A DNA stretch of 64,000 bases from Luminiphilus sp. (GTDB lineage Bacteria; Pseudomonadota; Gammaproteobacteria; Pseudomonadales; Halieaceae). The position numbers and the translations under genes are program-made. Below the pieces are notes generated by a model. The model saw only the letters and a program-made list of their open reading frames with translations, made no database searches and had not been told where the DNA came from. Position 1 is the first letter of the stretch; every line of letters starts with the position of its first letter. The stretch is taken from NCBI GenBank assembly GCA_029242325.1, contig JAQWUD010000051.1, forward strand, positions 1 to 64,000, given 5' to 3'. This document shows, piece after piece, positions 50,998-58,193 of the stretch.

Positions 50998-51918
50998 TTA
51001 CTGCACAGCAGCAGCGGCGATGATGTGGCTGGGTGGCGCGTGCCAGATAGCGCCCGCTCGCTCCACCAGTAAGGCATCGAGAATCTCTCGCACCGTGCGA
51101 ATGCGGTGCGGCTGACCCACCAACCATGGGTGGAAGTTGAGTGACAGCAGCCTACCGCCGTGCTCGCCACCCTCTTTGATCAGAAAATCTGCAGCATCCA
51201 CAACCTGCTGCACAAAACTGTCCTCACTGTGAAGGTTCTGAGTCAGTACAAAGACGTCGTCTAATTCCAAACACGAGGGGAGACAAGTCATGTTACCCGC
51301 GCGGGTTTTAAAGGCGTAGGGCAACTCATCGTTAACCCAATCACTTTGATAAGTGAAGCCATTGCTGACCAGTAGCTCCGGCGTGTTCTCGGTCTGAATC
51401 CGCCCGGGGCTCAACCATCCAGCCAAGGTTTGATCGGTAAACCCCTCCAGCGCAGCCCGGGTTTGACTAATCCAGTTCGACTCCACCTCCAGATCAACCT
51501 TGCCCGCATGCATGGCCAACATATTCCAGCCATGGCCGAGCCACTCGTAAGGTGTTCTTGCGAGGCGCTCGAGCAACTTGGGATAACGTTGTGCGAGTGC
51601 GCCAGAGATGGCTAGCGACGGCTGTGCCTCGCATTCAGCCATCACCTTCAGCAACCGATAAATCCCCACCCTATTGCCGTAGTCTCTGAGGGTATAGTGC
51701 CTGAGATCGGGGTAAGGCATCGTGAGTGCGCCCGGGGGAGCGACCTCCGGTTTCTCACCGGAAAGAGGAAAATGCTGCACTGCAATATTGATCCACAGCG
51801 CCAAAGGCTTGTCTTCTGGCCAGGCAACAGGAGCCCGGTCCTGTAGCATCGACCACTCGTAACGCTCGTGGTCCATCCCATAATGGCGGTGGGAGTAGCT
51901 CAGTAACTCATCACTCAT
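50998..51918 (-). CDS. Polysaccharide deacetylase/PuuE-like protein A
   Basis: 306 residues of the NodB-type (alpha/beta) barrel. 'RHYTLRDYGNRVGIYRLLKVMAE' is shared with its neighbour; 'YEWLGHGWNM' is the His motif and 'LAGWLSPGRIQTENTPELLVSNGFTYQSDW' the later barrel strands. The canonical DD metal pair is not visible ('INIAVQHFPLS'), as in PuuE allantoinase-like members. It probably acts on a C-N bond of a small cyclic amide or imide. Its start overlaps the stop of protein B (ATGA at 51915-51918). Substrate unknown. Confidence 0.82.
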   Translation of the reverse strand: MSDELLSYSHRHYGMDHERYEWSMLQDRAPVAWPEDKPLALWINIAVQHFPLSGEKPEVAPPGALTMPYPDLRHYTLRDYGNRVGIYRLLKVMAECEAQPSLAISGALAQRYPKLLERLARTPYEWLGHGWNMLAMHAGKVDLEVESNWISQTRAALEGFTDQTLAGWLSPGRIQTENTPELLVSNGFTYQSDWVNDELPYAFKTRAGNMTCLPSCLELDDVFVLTQNLHSEDSFVQQVVDAADFLIKEGGEHGGRLLSLNFHPWLVGQPHRIRTVREILDALLVERAGAIWHAPPSHIIAAAAVQ

Positions 51919-52838
51919 CCCGCCACCGCCCCATCAGCGCCGACCTGATCCTCCAGATAAGTGAGCGTATATTCGGCAATTTCCCTGCCCGTGGTCACCC
52001 ATACATCCGAATGGCCCGTGATGTACTCCAGCGCTTCTTCAAAAGCGCGCAGGCGATGCGGGCAGCTGACCTGATAATTGTGGGTGGGGATACACATCAC
52101 CGTGCCACTCTCGGCGCCCTCCGCATACAGCTGATCAAAGGCTCGGCGAATAATCTCGCCATACCGGCGCGGTTCCATCTTCTGCACAACATAGGCAATC
52201 GTGTCATTGAGTTCGAGCGAGTAGGGAATCGAGACGAAGGGTTTACCGCTTCGCGTTTTCACCCAGGTGGGTTGGTCATCGTGGAACAGATCACAGGTGT
52301 ACAGTCCTCCGGCCTCGGCGAACAAATCAATCGTATGATTTGAATGTGATAACGCAGGGGCAAGGTACCCCGCAGGACGCAGCCCCACCGCGCGCTCGAT
52401 CGTTGCCATGGCATCTTCGATCATCTCGCGCTCCTGTTGCTCGGTCAGACCGTAGGTATAGCGCGTGTTATAAATGCCGTGGCTAAAAAACTCCCAGTCA
52501 CGCTCGGCACAGAGCGCAATGATCTCGGGATGATGTTCGCACAATGCCGCGGAGAGGCTAATGGAGCCGCGCACGCCATACTTATCCAGCACGGCCATCT
52601 GACGCTGATGTCCCACCCTATTGCCGTAGTCACGAATACTGTATCCCGGAATGGCGGGATAAGGTTGTGGCCACGGTTTACGATAAGGATTGACAGGCGG
52701 ATTGAGCTCATAAAACTCGATATTGGGAGCAAGCCAAAAAGCCAGTCGAGCGCCGTTGGGCCACTCAATCTTGGGTCGATGCTCGTAAGGATTGTAATCG
52801 TAAAGTGCGAGCTCGGCGTGTTGTGTTGCAGAGGTCAT
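51915..52838 (-). CDS. Polysaccharide deacetylase/PuuE-like protein B
   Basis: 307 residues, paralogous to protein A: 'GYSIRDYGNRVGHQRQMAVLDKYG', 'WEFFSHGIYNTRY', 'PAGYLAPALSHSNHTIDLFAEAGGLYTCDLFHDDQPTWV' and 'CIPTHNYQVSCPHRLRAFEEAL'. The metal-type acidic position is 'NIEFYE'. More His residues suitable for catalysis remain than in A, so B may be the catalytic subunit and A a partner. Overlap with the isochorismatase-like gene stop (ATGA at 52835-52838) puts all three in one operon. Confidence 0.83.
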   Translation of the reverse strand: MTSATQHAELALYDYNPYEHRPKIEWPNGARLAFWLAPNIEFYELNPPVNPYRKPWPQPYPAIPGYSIRDYGNRVGHQRQMAVLDKYGVRGSISLSAALCEHHPEIIALCAERDWEFFSHGIYNTRYTYGLTEQQEREMIEDAMATIERAVGLRPAGYLAPALSHSNHTIDLFAEAGGLYTCDLFHDDQPTWVKTRSGKPFVSIPYSLELNDTIAYVVQKMEPRRYGEIIRRAFDQLYAEGAESGTVMCIPTHNYQVSCPHRLRAFEEALEYITGHSDVWVTTGREIAEYTLTYLEDQVGADGAVAG

Positions 52839-53506
52839 TCAGCACCCTGTTGAAACAGCCAGTCGAGGACATCCTGAGTCTCGAGTACATCAGCATATTT
52901 AATGGCGAGATCGGTCAGGTTCGCAAAATGATAGCTCTCATGTTTGTCCGCGACACATTCCTCCGGAACAATCGTACGATAACCGCGCGATAGCGAGTCA
53001 ACGGCTGTGGCGCGAATACAACCACTCGTCGAACCTCCCGTCACAACCAGCGTGTCGATCTTGTGCCATACGCAAAGGGATTGCAAAGCCGTCTCAAAAA
53101 ACGCTGAAGGCATTTTCTTGCAGTAAATCACATCGCGCTTTTGATCAATGTCGAGACGCTCGTCAAACTCAGCGCGCTCTGATCCAAATTTAATATTTTG
53201 CAGAGAGTCAGGAGTATCGGTCCGCGTACCCCATATGCCACAGTCTTCCCCCGACTCCATAAAAGCAACGGAGGTCCACACAACCGGCCAGCCCAAAGAC
53301 CGGAATGCAGTGGCCAGCCGGTTTACCCATTCGAGCTGATTGGGATCTGTCTCGTAAGCCGTTTTGAACAGATCCGTTCGGGTATACGCCTTCTGCAAAT
53401 CCACATTCACAAGAATGGCTTTCTTGCCAAAGCCAAATCGGGCGCGGCTGGGATTGTCTTTTATCTGTTGGTATATCTGCCGCGCAGTTAGATCACTGGT
53501 TTCCAT
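52835..53506 (-). CDS. Isochorismatase-family cysteine hydrolase
   Basis: About 223 residues from the ATG with AGGA seven bases upstream; the longer frame begins in the operator region. The triad is Asp36 ('LVNVDLQKAY'), Lys131 ('CKKMPSAFF') and Cys163 ('GGSTSGCIRATAVD'), with a cis-peptide region 'TGGST'. This is the N-carbamoylsarcosine/ureidoacrylate amidohydrolase and nicotinamidase group that releases ammonia, often with CO2, from amides or carbamates. It heads the operon with two PuuE-like proteins, consistent with sequential C-N hydrolysis. Confidence 0.88.
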   Translation of the reverse strand: METSDLTARQIYQQIKDNPSRARFGFGKKAILVNVDLQKAYTRTDLFKTAYETDPNQLEWVNRLATAFRSLGWPVVWTSVAFMESGEDCGIWGTRTDTPDSLQNIKFGSERAEFDERLDIDQKRDVIYCKKMPSAFFETALQSLCVWHKIDTLVVTGGSTSGCIRATAVDSLSRGYRTIVPEECVADKHESYHFANLTDLAIKYADVLETQDVLDWLFQQGAE

Positions 53507-53539
53507 TTTTATTCCTGTTTTGCTGGAGCCCGAGCCCTC

Positions 53540-53562
53540 ATGATATAAAAACATATCATTAA
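53540..53562. promoter_or_regulatory. Dyad ATGATAT-N6-ATATCAT, candidate GntR site
   Basis: ATGATAT and ATATCAT are perfect 7-bp arms around AAAAAC, in the 109-bp divergent gap between the isochorismatase operon and the plus-strand operon. The 9-mer ATGATATAA is shared with the 39562 and 50173 sites, and ATATCATTAA with the complement of both. Confidence 0.6.
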
Positions 53563-53615
53563 TACATAGCCAGATCTGGCCTTCTGCATAGGGCCAATAT
53601 CAGCCGGGAGGCACA

Positions 53616-54344
53616 ATGGGTCACAGGGTCATTCAAGGCAGAATCGATTACACCAGTCGGAAACCTGAGCGCTTGGGACAGATCCGCGGACGCGAAATGT
53701 TCACGCTCACCTGCCAACCCGATGGCACCGACGTGCTGCTTGCGCACTGCGAGATTGATGATACACCCAAGGTGACGCGAGATGTCTGTCTCGCACTTCG
53801 CCATGTGGATTCAAGCCCAATTGACTGTTCCGTCAGGCTCTCGGTTGGAGGCCGATTTGAGGGCTCCGGGTGGATGCGCTTTGCCAAGGGTTACGCGGAA
53901 TGCGAGACCTTTAACGCCAGAGACGGTCGTATCACCCAAGAATTGGAGACCGATGAGCCGGTAGGCTGGCTCCAAAGCCACCCTATCGTGGGTGATGCCC
54001 TGCTCATGCGGCTTTACCCGCTCGAGCAGGGTCCCGGCGTGCATTCACTGAAGAACGTGTTCCTGACGTCACCCGATCACCGTGGAGCAACCGGCCCGTT
54101 CTTTTTTGTGACGAGTTTCGACCTCGTTTACGTCGGAGAAGAAGAGATCCAGGTCGCAGCCGGGACATTTCCCGCCAGACACTTTCAGGTCACTGGTACA
54201 GCCGGTAATTTACCGGAAGAACATCCTCCCTACGACGTTTGGTGCACTGCGGACGACGACTATCTACTTCTCAAGGCAAGTGCAGAAGGCTACATGCAAA
54301 CCCACTATGAACTGACTGATATCTCGATCGAGCAAACGCCATGA
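53616..54344 (+). CDS. Conserved-looking protein of unknown function
   Basis: 242 residues, no signal peptide or membrane segment. Predominantly beta-type sequence with alternating polar and hydrophobic residues, and aromatic-rich strands such as 'GPFFFVTSFDLVYVGEEEIQVAAGTFPARHFQV' in the last third, which recalls DUF3108-type beta-barrels ('AGTFPARHF', 'YDVWCTADDDYLLLKA'). First gene of the plus-strand operon that continues with a VOC-like protein, a membrane protein, an MFS transporter and an SDR. I do not recognise a catalytic motif. A lipid- or ligand-binding barrel is possible. Confidence 0.65.
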   Translation: MGHRVIQGRIDYTSRKPERLGQIRGREMFTLTCQPDGTDVLLAHCEIDDTPKVTRDVCLALRHVDSSPIDCSVRLSVGGRFEGSGWMRFAKGYAECETFNARDGRITQELETDEPVGWLQSHPIVGDALLMRLYPLEQGPGVHSLKNVFLTSPDHRGATGPFFFVTSFDLVYVGEEEIQVAAGTFPARHFQVTGTAGNLPEEHPPYDVWCTADDDYLLLKASAEGYMQTHYELTDISIEQTP

Positions 54345-54369
54345 ACGCTCTGGGGGAGAAGGCTAAAAC

Positions 54370-55212
54370 ATGATCGAGAATATGACCTTACGTGTTCCCA
54401 GGCTGGGCGATGCAGTAGCGGCCTATGAGGCGTTGGGTTACGGGACAGCAGCCACTAATGTGACTCAGGCCGCGGCGATCGCACTATCGGACCCTGCTCT
54501 GGAAGGGTGTGCGCATCACTGTATTCTCATGTCTGCCGAGCCCCTACAAACGCTGACCCTGGTTGAGTGGACCGGCGCGCTCCCCACGCCCTTTGCCACG
54601 CCCGGATGGTCTGCCATGGAGGTGTTGGTCAAGGACCTCGATGCGCTTCACAAGGTGCTACCCGCCGGCTTTACCGTGTTGAACCCTCCTGCGGCCCTAT
54701 CATTCTCTGATCAAATTCGTGCCATGCAGGTGGCTGGACCCGCCGCTGAACTGATCTACTTCACAGAGGTGGCAGGAGAAGTACCGGGCTTTGAACTGCC
54801 CTCCGCGACGCATCAGGTGAATCAGTGCTTCGTCATGATCAATGCAGTGACCCGCATCGAACGATCAGTTGCGTTCTATGCTCACTTGCTGAATTGCGAG
54901 CCCCCGACACCCATGCCAGCGCGGGTATCCATTTTGTCGCGGACCAATGGGCTCGACGAGGATTATCGGCACGACATCGCGCCCATCGAGTTGGGGCCCG
55001 GTCAGCTCTTTGAGCTCGATCAATGGGTGGAGCGCCCCATTAGCCCTCCGGAGAGCCTGCCTTGCGGTTGGCATTCACTCTCTCTGCGGAGAGAGACACC
55101 TCCCCCTGTGGGTATTCCTGCAGAGCGACAGCAAGTAGATGACTCTACTGAGTGCTTCCACATATCCTGTCCTGACCATGAGCACATTGAATGGCTGTGC
55201 CCGGCAACATGA
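54370..55212 (+). CDS. VOC-like two-part protein, paralogue of the 42.9-kb gene
   Basis: 280 residues. The first module starts 'MIENMTLRVPRLGDAVAAYEALGYG', where Asn takes the place of the usual metal-binding His. 'GWSAMEVLVKD', 'AMQVAGPAAELIYFT', 'NQCFVMINAVTRIERSVAFYAHLL' and 'FELDQW' match blocks of the protein encoded at 42939. No signal peptide, unlike that paralogue. The two-module fold is typical of VOC proteins, but the ligand set looks degenerate. Located between an unknown protein and a WLGGD membrane protein in one operon. Function unknown. Confidence 0.7.
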   Translation: MIENMTLRVPRLGDAVAAYEALGYGTAATNVTQAAAIALSDPALEGCAHHCILMSAEPLQTLTLVEWTGALPTPFATPGWSAMEVLVKDLDALHKVLPAGFTVLNPPAALSFSDQIRAMQVAGPAAELIYFTEVAGEVPGFELPSATHQVNQCFVMINAVTRIERSVAFYAHLLNCEPPTPMPARVSILSRTNGLDEDYRHDIAPIELGPGQLFELDQWVERPISPPESLPCGWHSLSLRRETPPPVGIPAERQQVDDSTECFHISCPDHEHIEWLCPAT

Positions 55213-55250
55213 CGCGAAACACCGTCACCAGCCCCCACTGAGAGAGACCT

Positions 55251-55901
55251 ATGTACAACGCGATGCTTTACTTACACGTACTGTCGCTTGTTTACTGGCT
55301 GGGCGGGGACCTTGGAACCTTTCTTTCTAGCAGATATGTGCTGCGCACAGATCTTGGCGTTGAGTCGCGTCAAACAGCCTTTAACATACTGATGGAGTGC
55401 GACATGGGCCCTCGCCTGGCGATGCCGATTATTCTGGGATCCGGCTGTCATTTGGCGATGTTGTATTGGCCGAATCTGCTACCAGACTACACCGCGCTGA
55501 CAGGGTGGCTGGTCGTCGCAATCTGGGTGGGTTTGGTGGCAGCAATTCATAGCCCGCTTGGGCATCGCACGCCCTCTCTGGCCCAGTGGGATCTCTGCCT
55601 CCGATTCGTCATCGTTGTCGGCCTGTTGGCAGTGGCCATGGCGGGCCTGAACGTTGGCTTACCCGCCTGGATCGCTCTCAAGCTTGGCATCTTCGCCTTA
55701 TTGGTTGCCAGTGGCATCGCGGTGCGCTTTGCACTCAAACCCTTTGCTATCGCGTACGCCACGATGCTCAGAGAAGGGGCCAGTGACGCGGGCAACGACA
55801 CCATGGTCAATCACATGCGCGTGGTCCGTCGGTATGTTTGGGTAATCTGGATAGGGCTTTTCGTGAACGCCGCGCTCGGCCTTCGCGTCATCATCGTTTG
55901 A
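55251..55901 (+). CDS. Small polytopic membrane protein, WLGG(D/E) family, copy 2
   Basis: 216 residues, about six helices. The first helix carries 'LYLHVLSLVYWLGGDLGTFLSS', followed by 'RTDLGVESRQTAFNILMECDMGPRLAMPIILGSGCHLAML'. The 62.0-kb copy has the same order: H, W-x-G-x-D-x-G-x-F, R-T-x-L, RQT, PR, SGC. It overlaps the MFS gene by TTGA and follows the VOC gene closely. Conserved His, Asp and a Cys in the second helix may form a cofactor or metal site. Unnamed family. Confidence 0.78.
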   Translation: MYNAMLYLHVLSLVYWLGGDLGTFLSSRYVLRTDLGVESRQTAFNILMECDMGPRLAMPIILGSGCHLAMLYWPNLLPDYTALTGWLVVAIWVGLVAAIHSPLGHRTPSLAQWDLCLRFVIVVGLLAVAMAGLNVGLPAWIALKLGIFALLVASGIAVRFALKPFAIAYATMLREGASDAGNDTMVNHMRVVRRYVWVIWIGLFVNAALGLRVIIV

Positions 55902-57097
55902 CTCACGCGCAAGGGTCCCCGCCCACCCTGTCGATCTCCCGCTGGTTGCTCGCGGCCATCAGCAGCCTTTCGCCATTCGGTATATCAATCATGGTGCCGC
56001 TGGTGCCCGCGCTCAGCTTGTCGCTCGGGCACAACGTCAGTGAACTGCAATATCTTTTTTCGGCATATGTGATCGGCCTAGCCGTGAGCCAACCCATCTT
56101 CGGTATCGTCGCTGACCGAATTGGCCGGCGCCCCATCTTGCTGACCGGGTTCACGGTATTCATCGTAGCAAGCGTACTCTTGGTCTTTACCGAAACGCTG
56201 AACGCGATGATCTTTCTGCGCTTTCTGCAGGCAGTTGGCGTCGGTGTGGGCACGGTGGTTGCACGGGGTATTATCAGGGATCATTTACCGCCGGCTGAGG
56301 CACTGAAGACTTTTGCCATTCTGACCGCCGCAATGGGCTTTACGCCCGTGATCGCACCGGTTGCGGGTGGGTTGCTCGCCACATTTTTTGGAATGAAATC
56401 GGTCTTCATCGTGCTGGCATTACTAGGTTCGGGCATGCTGGCACTGTGCTTTCGCTCAATCCCGAGCGACCCACCACGGGAACACGCTGGCGAAAAAGGC
56501 GCGTCGTTGAAAGGCTATCTGTCTCTTCTGAGATCCATCGGATTTTGGGGCCATGCAGGCGCGTTTGGCTTTCTTCAAGGCATGGTATTCACCTTGCTCG
56601 CTACGGGGAGCGTCCTGTTCCAAGATGAGTTTGGCCTCTCCATGCAAAGTTTCAGTTTCGTGTGGGGGAGCTCTGCCTTGGTATATGTCTCGGGATCATT
56701 TTTGCTGAGTCATACGTCTTATCTGAGCACCAAGAAATGGCAAAACCGTGCGGTGATGGGCATGCTCATTGTGTCACTGTCTGCCCCCGCATTGATCCTG
56801 GCACAAGGACTCACTCTGGTAGCCGTAACCTTACCGTTATTCGCTTCAATGCTGTTGTCAGGCATCCTCACACCCACCACGATGTATGGCGCGGTCAATG
56901 CGGTACCGCGCTGGAGTGGAAGTGCTGCTGGACTTTCAAGTTCAATCGGGATGACCATGGCGGGAATTTTTTCGTGGCTTGGCGCATCACTTTATGAGCA
57001 TCATCCAGCACTGATCATGGTGTGTTTTGGCGGAGCAGGGGTCGGCTTCGTCTGCTGTTGGCTATTGGCTCATCGGGGCCAGCAGTCATCGGGTTGA
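55898..57097 (+). CDS. MFS transporter, Bcr/CflA-like
   Basis: 399 residues if translation begins at the TTG that overlaps the preceding stop (TTGA at 55898-55901); an ATG at 55838 would add a charged, unlikely N-terminus inside the previous gene. Twelve helices. MFS motif A is 'GIVADRIGRRPILLTGF' and motif C-like 'TAAMGFTPVIAPVAGGLL'; the latter is typical of Bcr/CflA drug:H+ antiporters. It may export a pathway intermediate or import the substrate. Translational coupling with the WLGGD membrane protein is notable. Confidence 0.85.
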   Translation: MTHAQGSPPTLSISRWLLAAISSLSPFGISIMVPLVPALSLSLGHNVSELQYLFSAYVIGLAVSQPIFGIVADRIGRRPILLTGFTVFIVASVLLVFTETLNAMIFLRFLQAVGVGVGTVVARGIIRDHLPPAEALKTFAILTAAMGFTPVIAPVAGGLLATFFGMKSVFIVLALLGSGMLALCFRSIPSDPPREHAGEKGASLKGYLSLLRSIGFWGHAGAFGFLQGMVFTLLATGSVLFQDEFGLSMQSFSFVWGSSALVYVSGSFLLSHTSYLSTKKWQNRAVMGMLIVSLSAPALILAQGLTLVAVTLPLFASMLLSGILTPTTMYGAVNAVPRWSGSAAGLSSSIGMTMAGIFSWLGASLYEHHPALIMVCFGGAGVGFVCCWLLAHRGQQSSG

Positions 57098-57186
57098 GCC
57101 CTCGGCAACCAGCAGCGCCTCTCCATTGACGGCAGCCCACGATTCATGGGCGGGAACGGATACTTTAACAAGCGAAGGAGATCATT

Positions 57187-57999
57187 ATGACGGGTGCAAA
57201 GGTAGCAGTGTGCACGGGCTCGGGCAGGCATGGCGGGTTGGGTGAGGCCATCCTGAGCCGTTTGGGGAAAGAGGGCTACCGCCTCGTCGTGACGGATATT
57301 GACGGCGAGGGCGCCTCGCAGCTGGCGAATACCAGCGAGATGGAGTCCGTTGCCAAAGCATTGAGCGCCGAGGGATATGAAGTGCTGTGTCATCCCTGCG
57401 ATGTACGCTCACCCGATTCAGTAACCGCACTTTTTGATCACATCATCCAACAGTTTGGTCGCGTTGATGTGTTGGTAAACAATGCGGGCATCGGGTTTGT
57501 CATGAAACATTCCCGCGAAGTATCGCCCCAAGAGTGGGCACTGGTCATCGATGTGACCTTGAGTGGCGTATTTTTCTGCACCCAAACAGCGGCTAAATAT
57601 ATGGAAAAATCGGGCCATGGGGGGCGAATTATCAATATCGCCAGTCAAGCCGCCAAATCAGGTTTTCCGCATATGGCGCCCTACTGTGCCGCCAAGCACG
57701 GTGTTATTGGTCTAACGCGAACCGCCGCAATCGACTATGGTGCCGCGGGCATCACCGTGAATGCGGTGTGCCCGAATCATGTGACCACCGGATTGGGTAG
57801 CGCGCAAAATGCGTATTTTTCTGCCTTCAAAGGCATGACCGAGGAAGCGTACCTTGAAGAAATGGCCGCGCGTATTCCTATGCAGCGGATCGGTCAGGCC
57901 GGTGACACCGCCGCGATGTGCGCTTTCTTAGCCTCCGATGATGCCAGCTTCATTACCGGAGAGGCGATCAACGTCAGTGGCGGTGAGGAGATGCACTAG
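57187..57999 (+). CDS. Short-chain dehydrogenase/reductase
   Basis: 270 residues. The cofactor loop is 'CTGSGRHGGLGEAI' (an unusually long Gly-rich turn), Asp37 follows the second strand and suggests NAD(H), NNAG is at 98-101, and the catalytic Ser153, Tyr166 and Lys170 are present ('APYCAAK'). 'FITGEAINVSGGEEMH' closes the fold. AAGGAG lies upstream. It oxidises a secondary alcohol or reduces a ketone. Last gene of the operon; a terminator hairpin lies downstream. Substrate unknown. Confidence 0.9.
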   Translation: MTGAKVAVCTGSGRHGGLGEAILSRLGKEGYRLVVTDIDGEGASQLANTSEMESVAKALSAEGYEVLCHPCDVRSPDSVTALFDHIIQQFGRVDVLVNNAGIGFVMKHSREVSPQEWALVIDVTLSGVFFCTQTAAKYMEKSGHGGRIINIASQAAKSGFPHMAPYCAAKHGVIGLTRTAAIDYGAAGITVNAVCPNHVTTGLGSAQNAYFSAFKGMTEEAYLEEMAARIPMQRIGQAGDTAAMCAFLASDDASFITGEAINVSGGEEMH

Positions 58000-58122
58000 G
58001 CCTCTGTTTACACCTGCAATGTCGCACTATAAGGCGCGGCCAGCGCTGTCGATGAAGCCGAGATCCTGCACTCCAGAACACGCTTTCTCTCGCCCGTTTA
58101 TGCAACCCAAATGATGCAAAGC

Positions 58123-58160
58123 AAAAAACCCCGTTCGAGTCACACTCGCCGGGGTTTCTT
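58123..58160. terminator. Bidirectional intrinsic terminator
   Basis: AAACCCCG ... CGGGGTTT stem with inner CGAGT/ACTCG pairing, flanked by A6 on the left and a T-rich tail on the right. It lies between the 3' ends of the SDR gene and the second TonB receptor gene and can serve both. Confidence 0.85.
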
Positions 58161-58163
58161 TAG

Positions 58164-58182
58164 TGACCACAGTCTGTGGTCA
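58164..58182. repeat. Inverted repeat TGACCACA-GTC-TGTGGTCA
   Basis: Perfect 8-bp arms with a 3-base loop immediately beyond the terminator, 12 bp from the receptor stop. It is probably part of the same transcription end for the minus-strand receptor; it has no T-tract of its own. Confidence 0.6.
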
Positions 58183-58193
58183 GGTCAAGCGAA

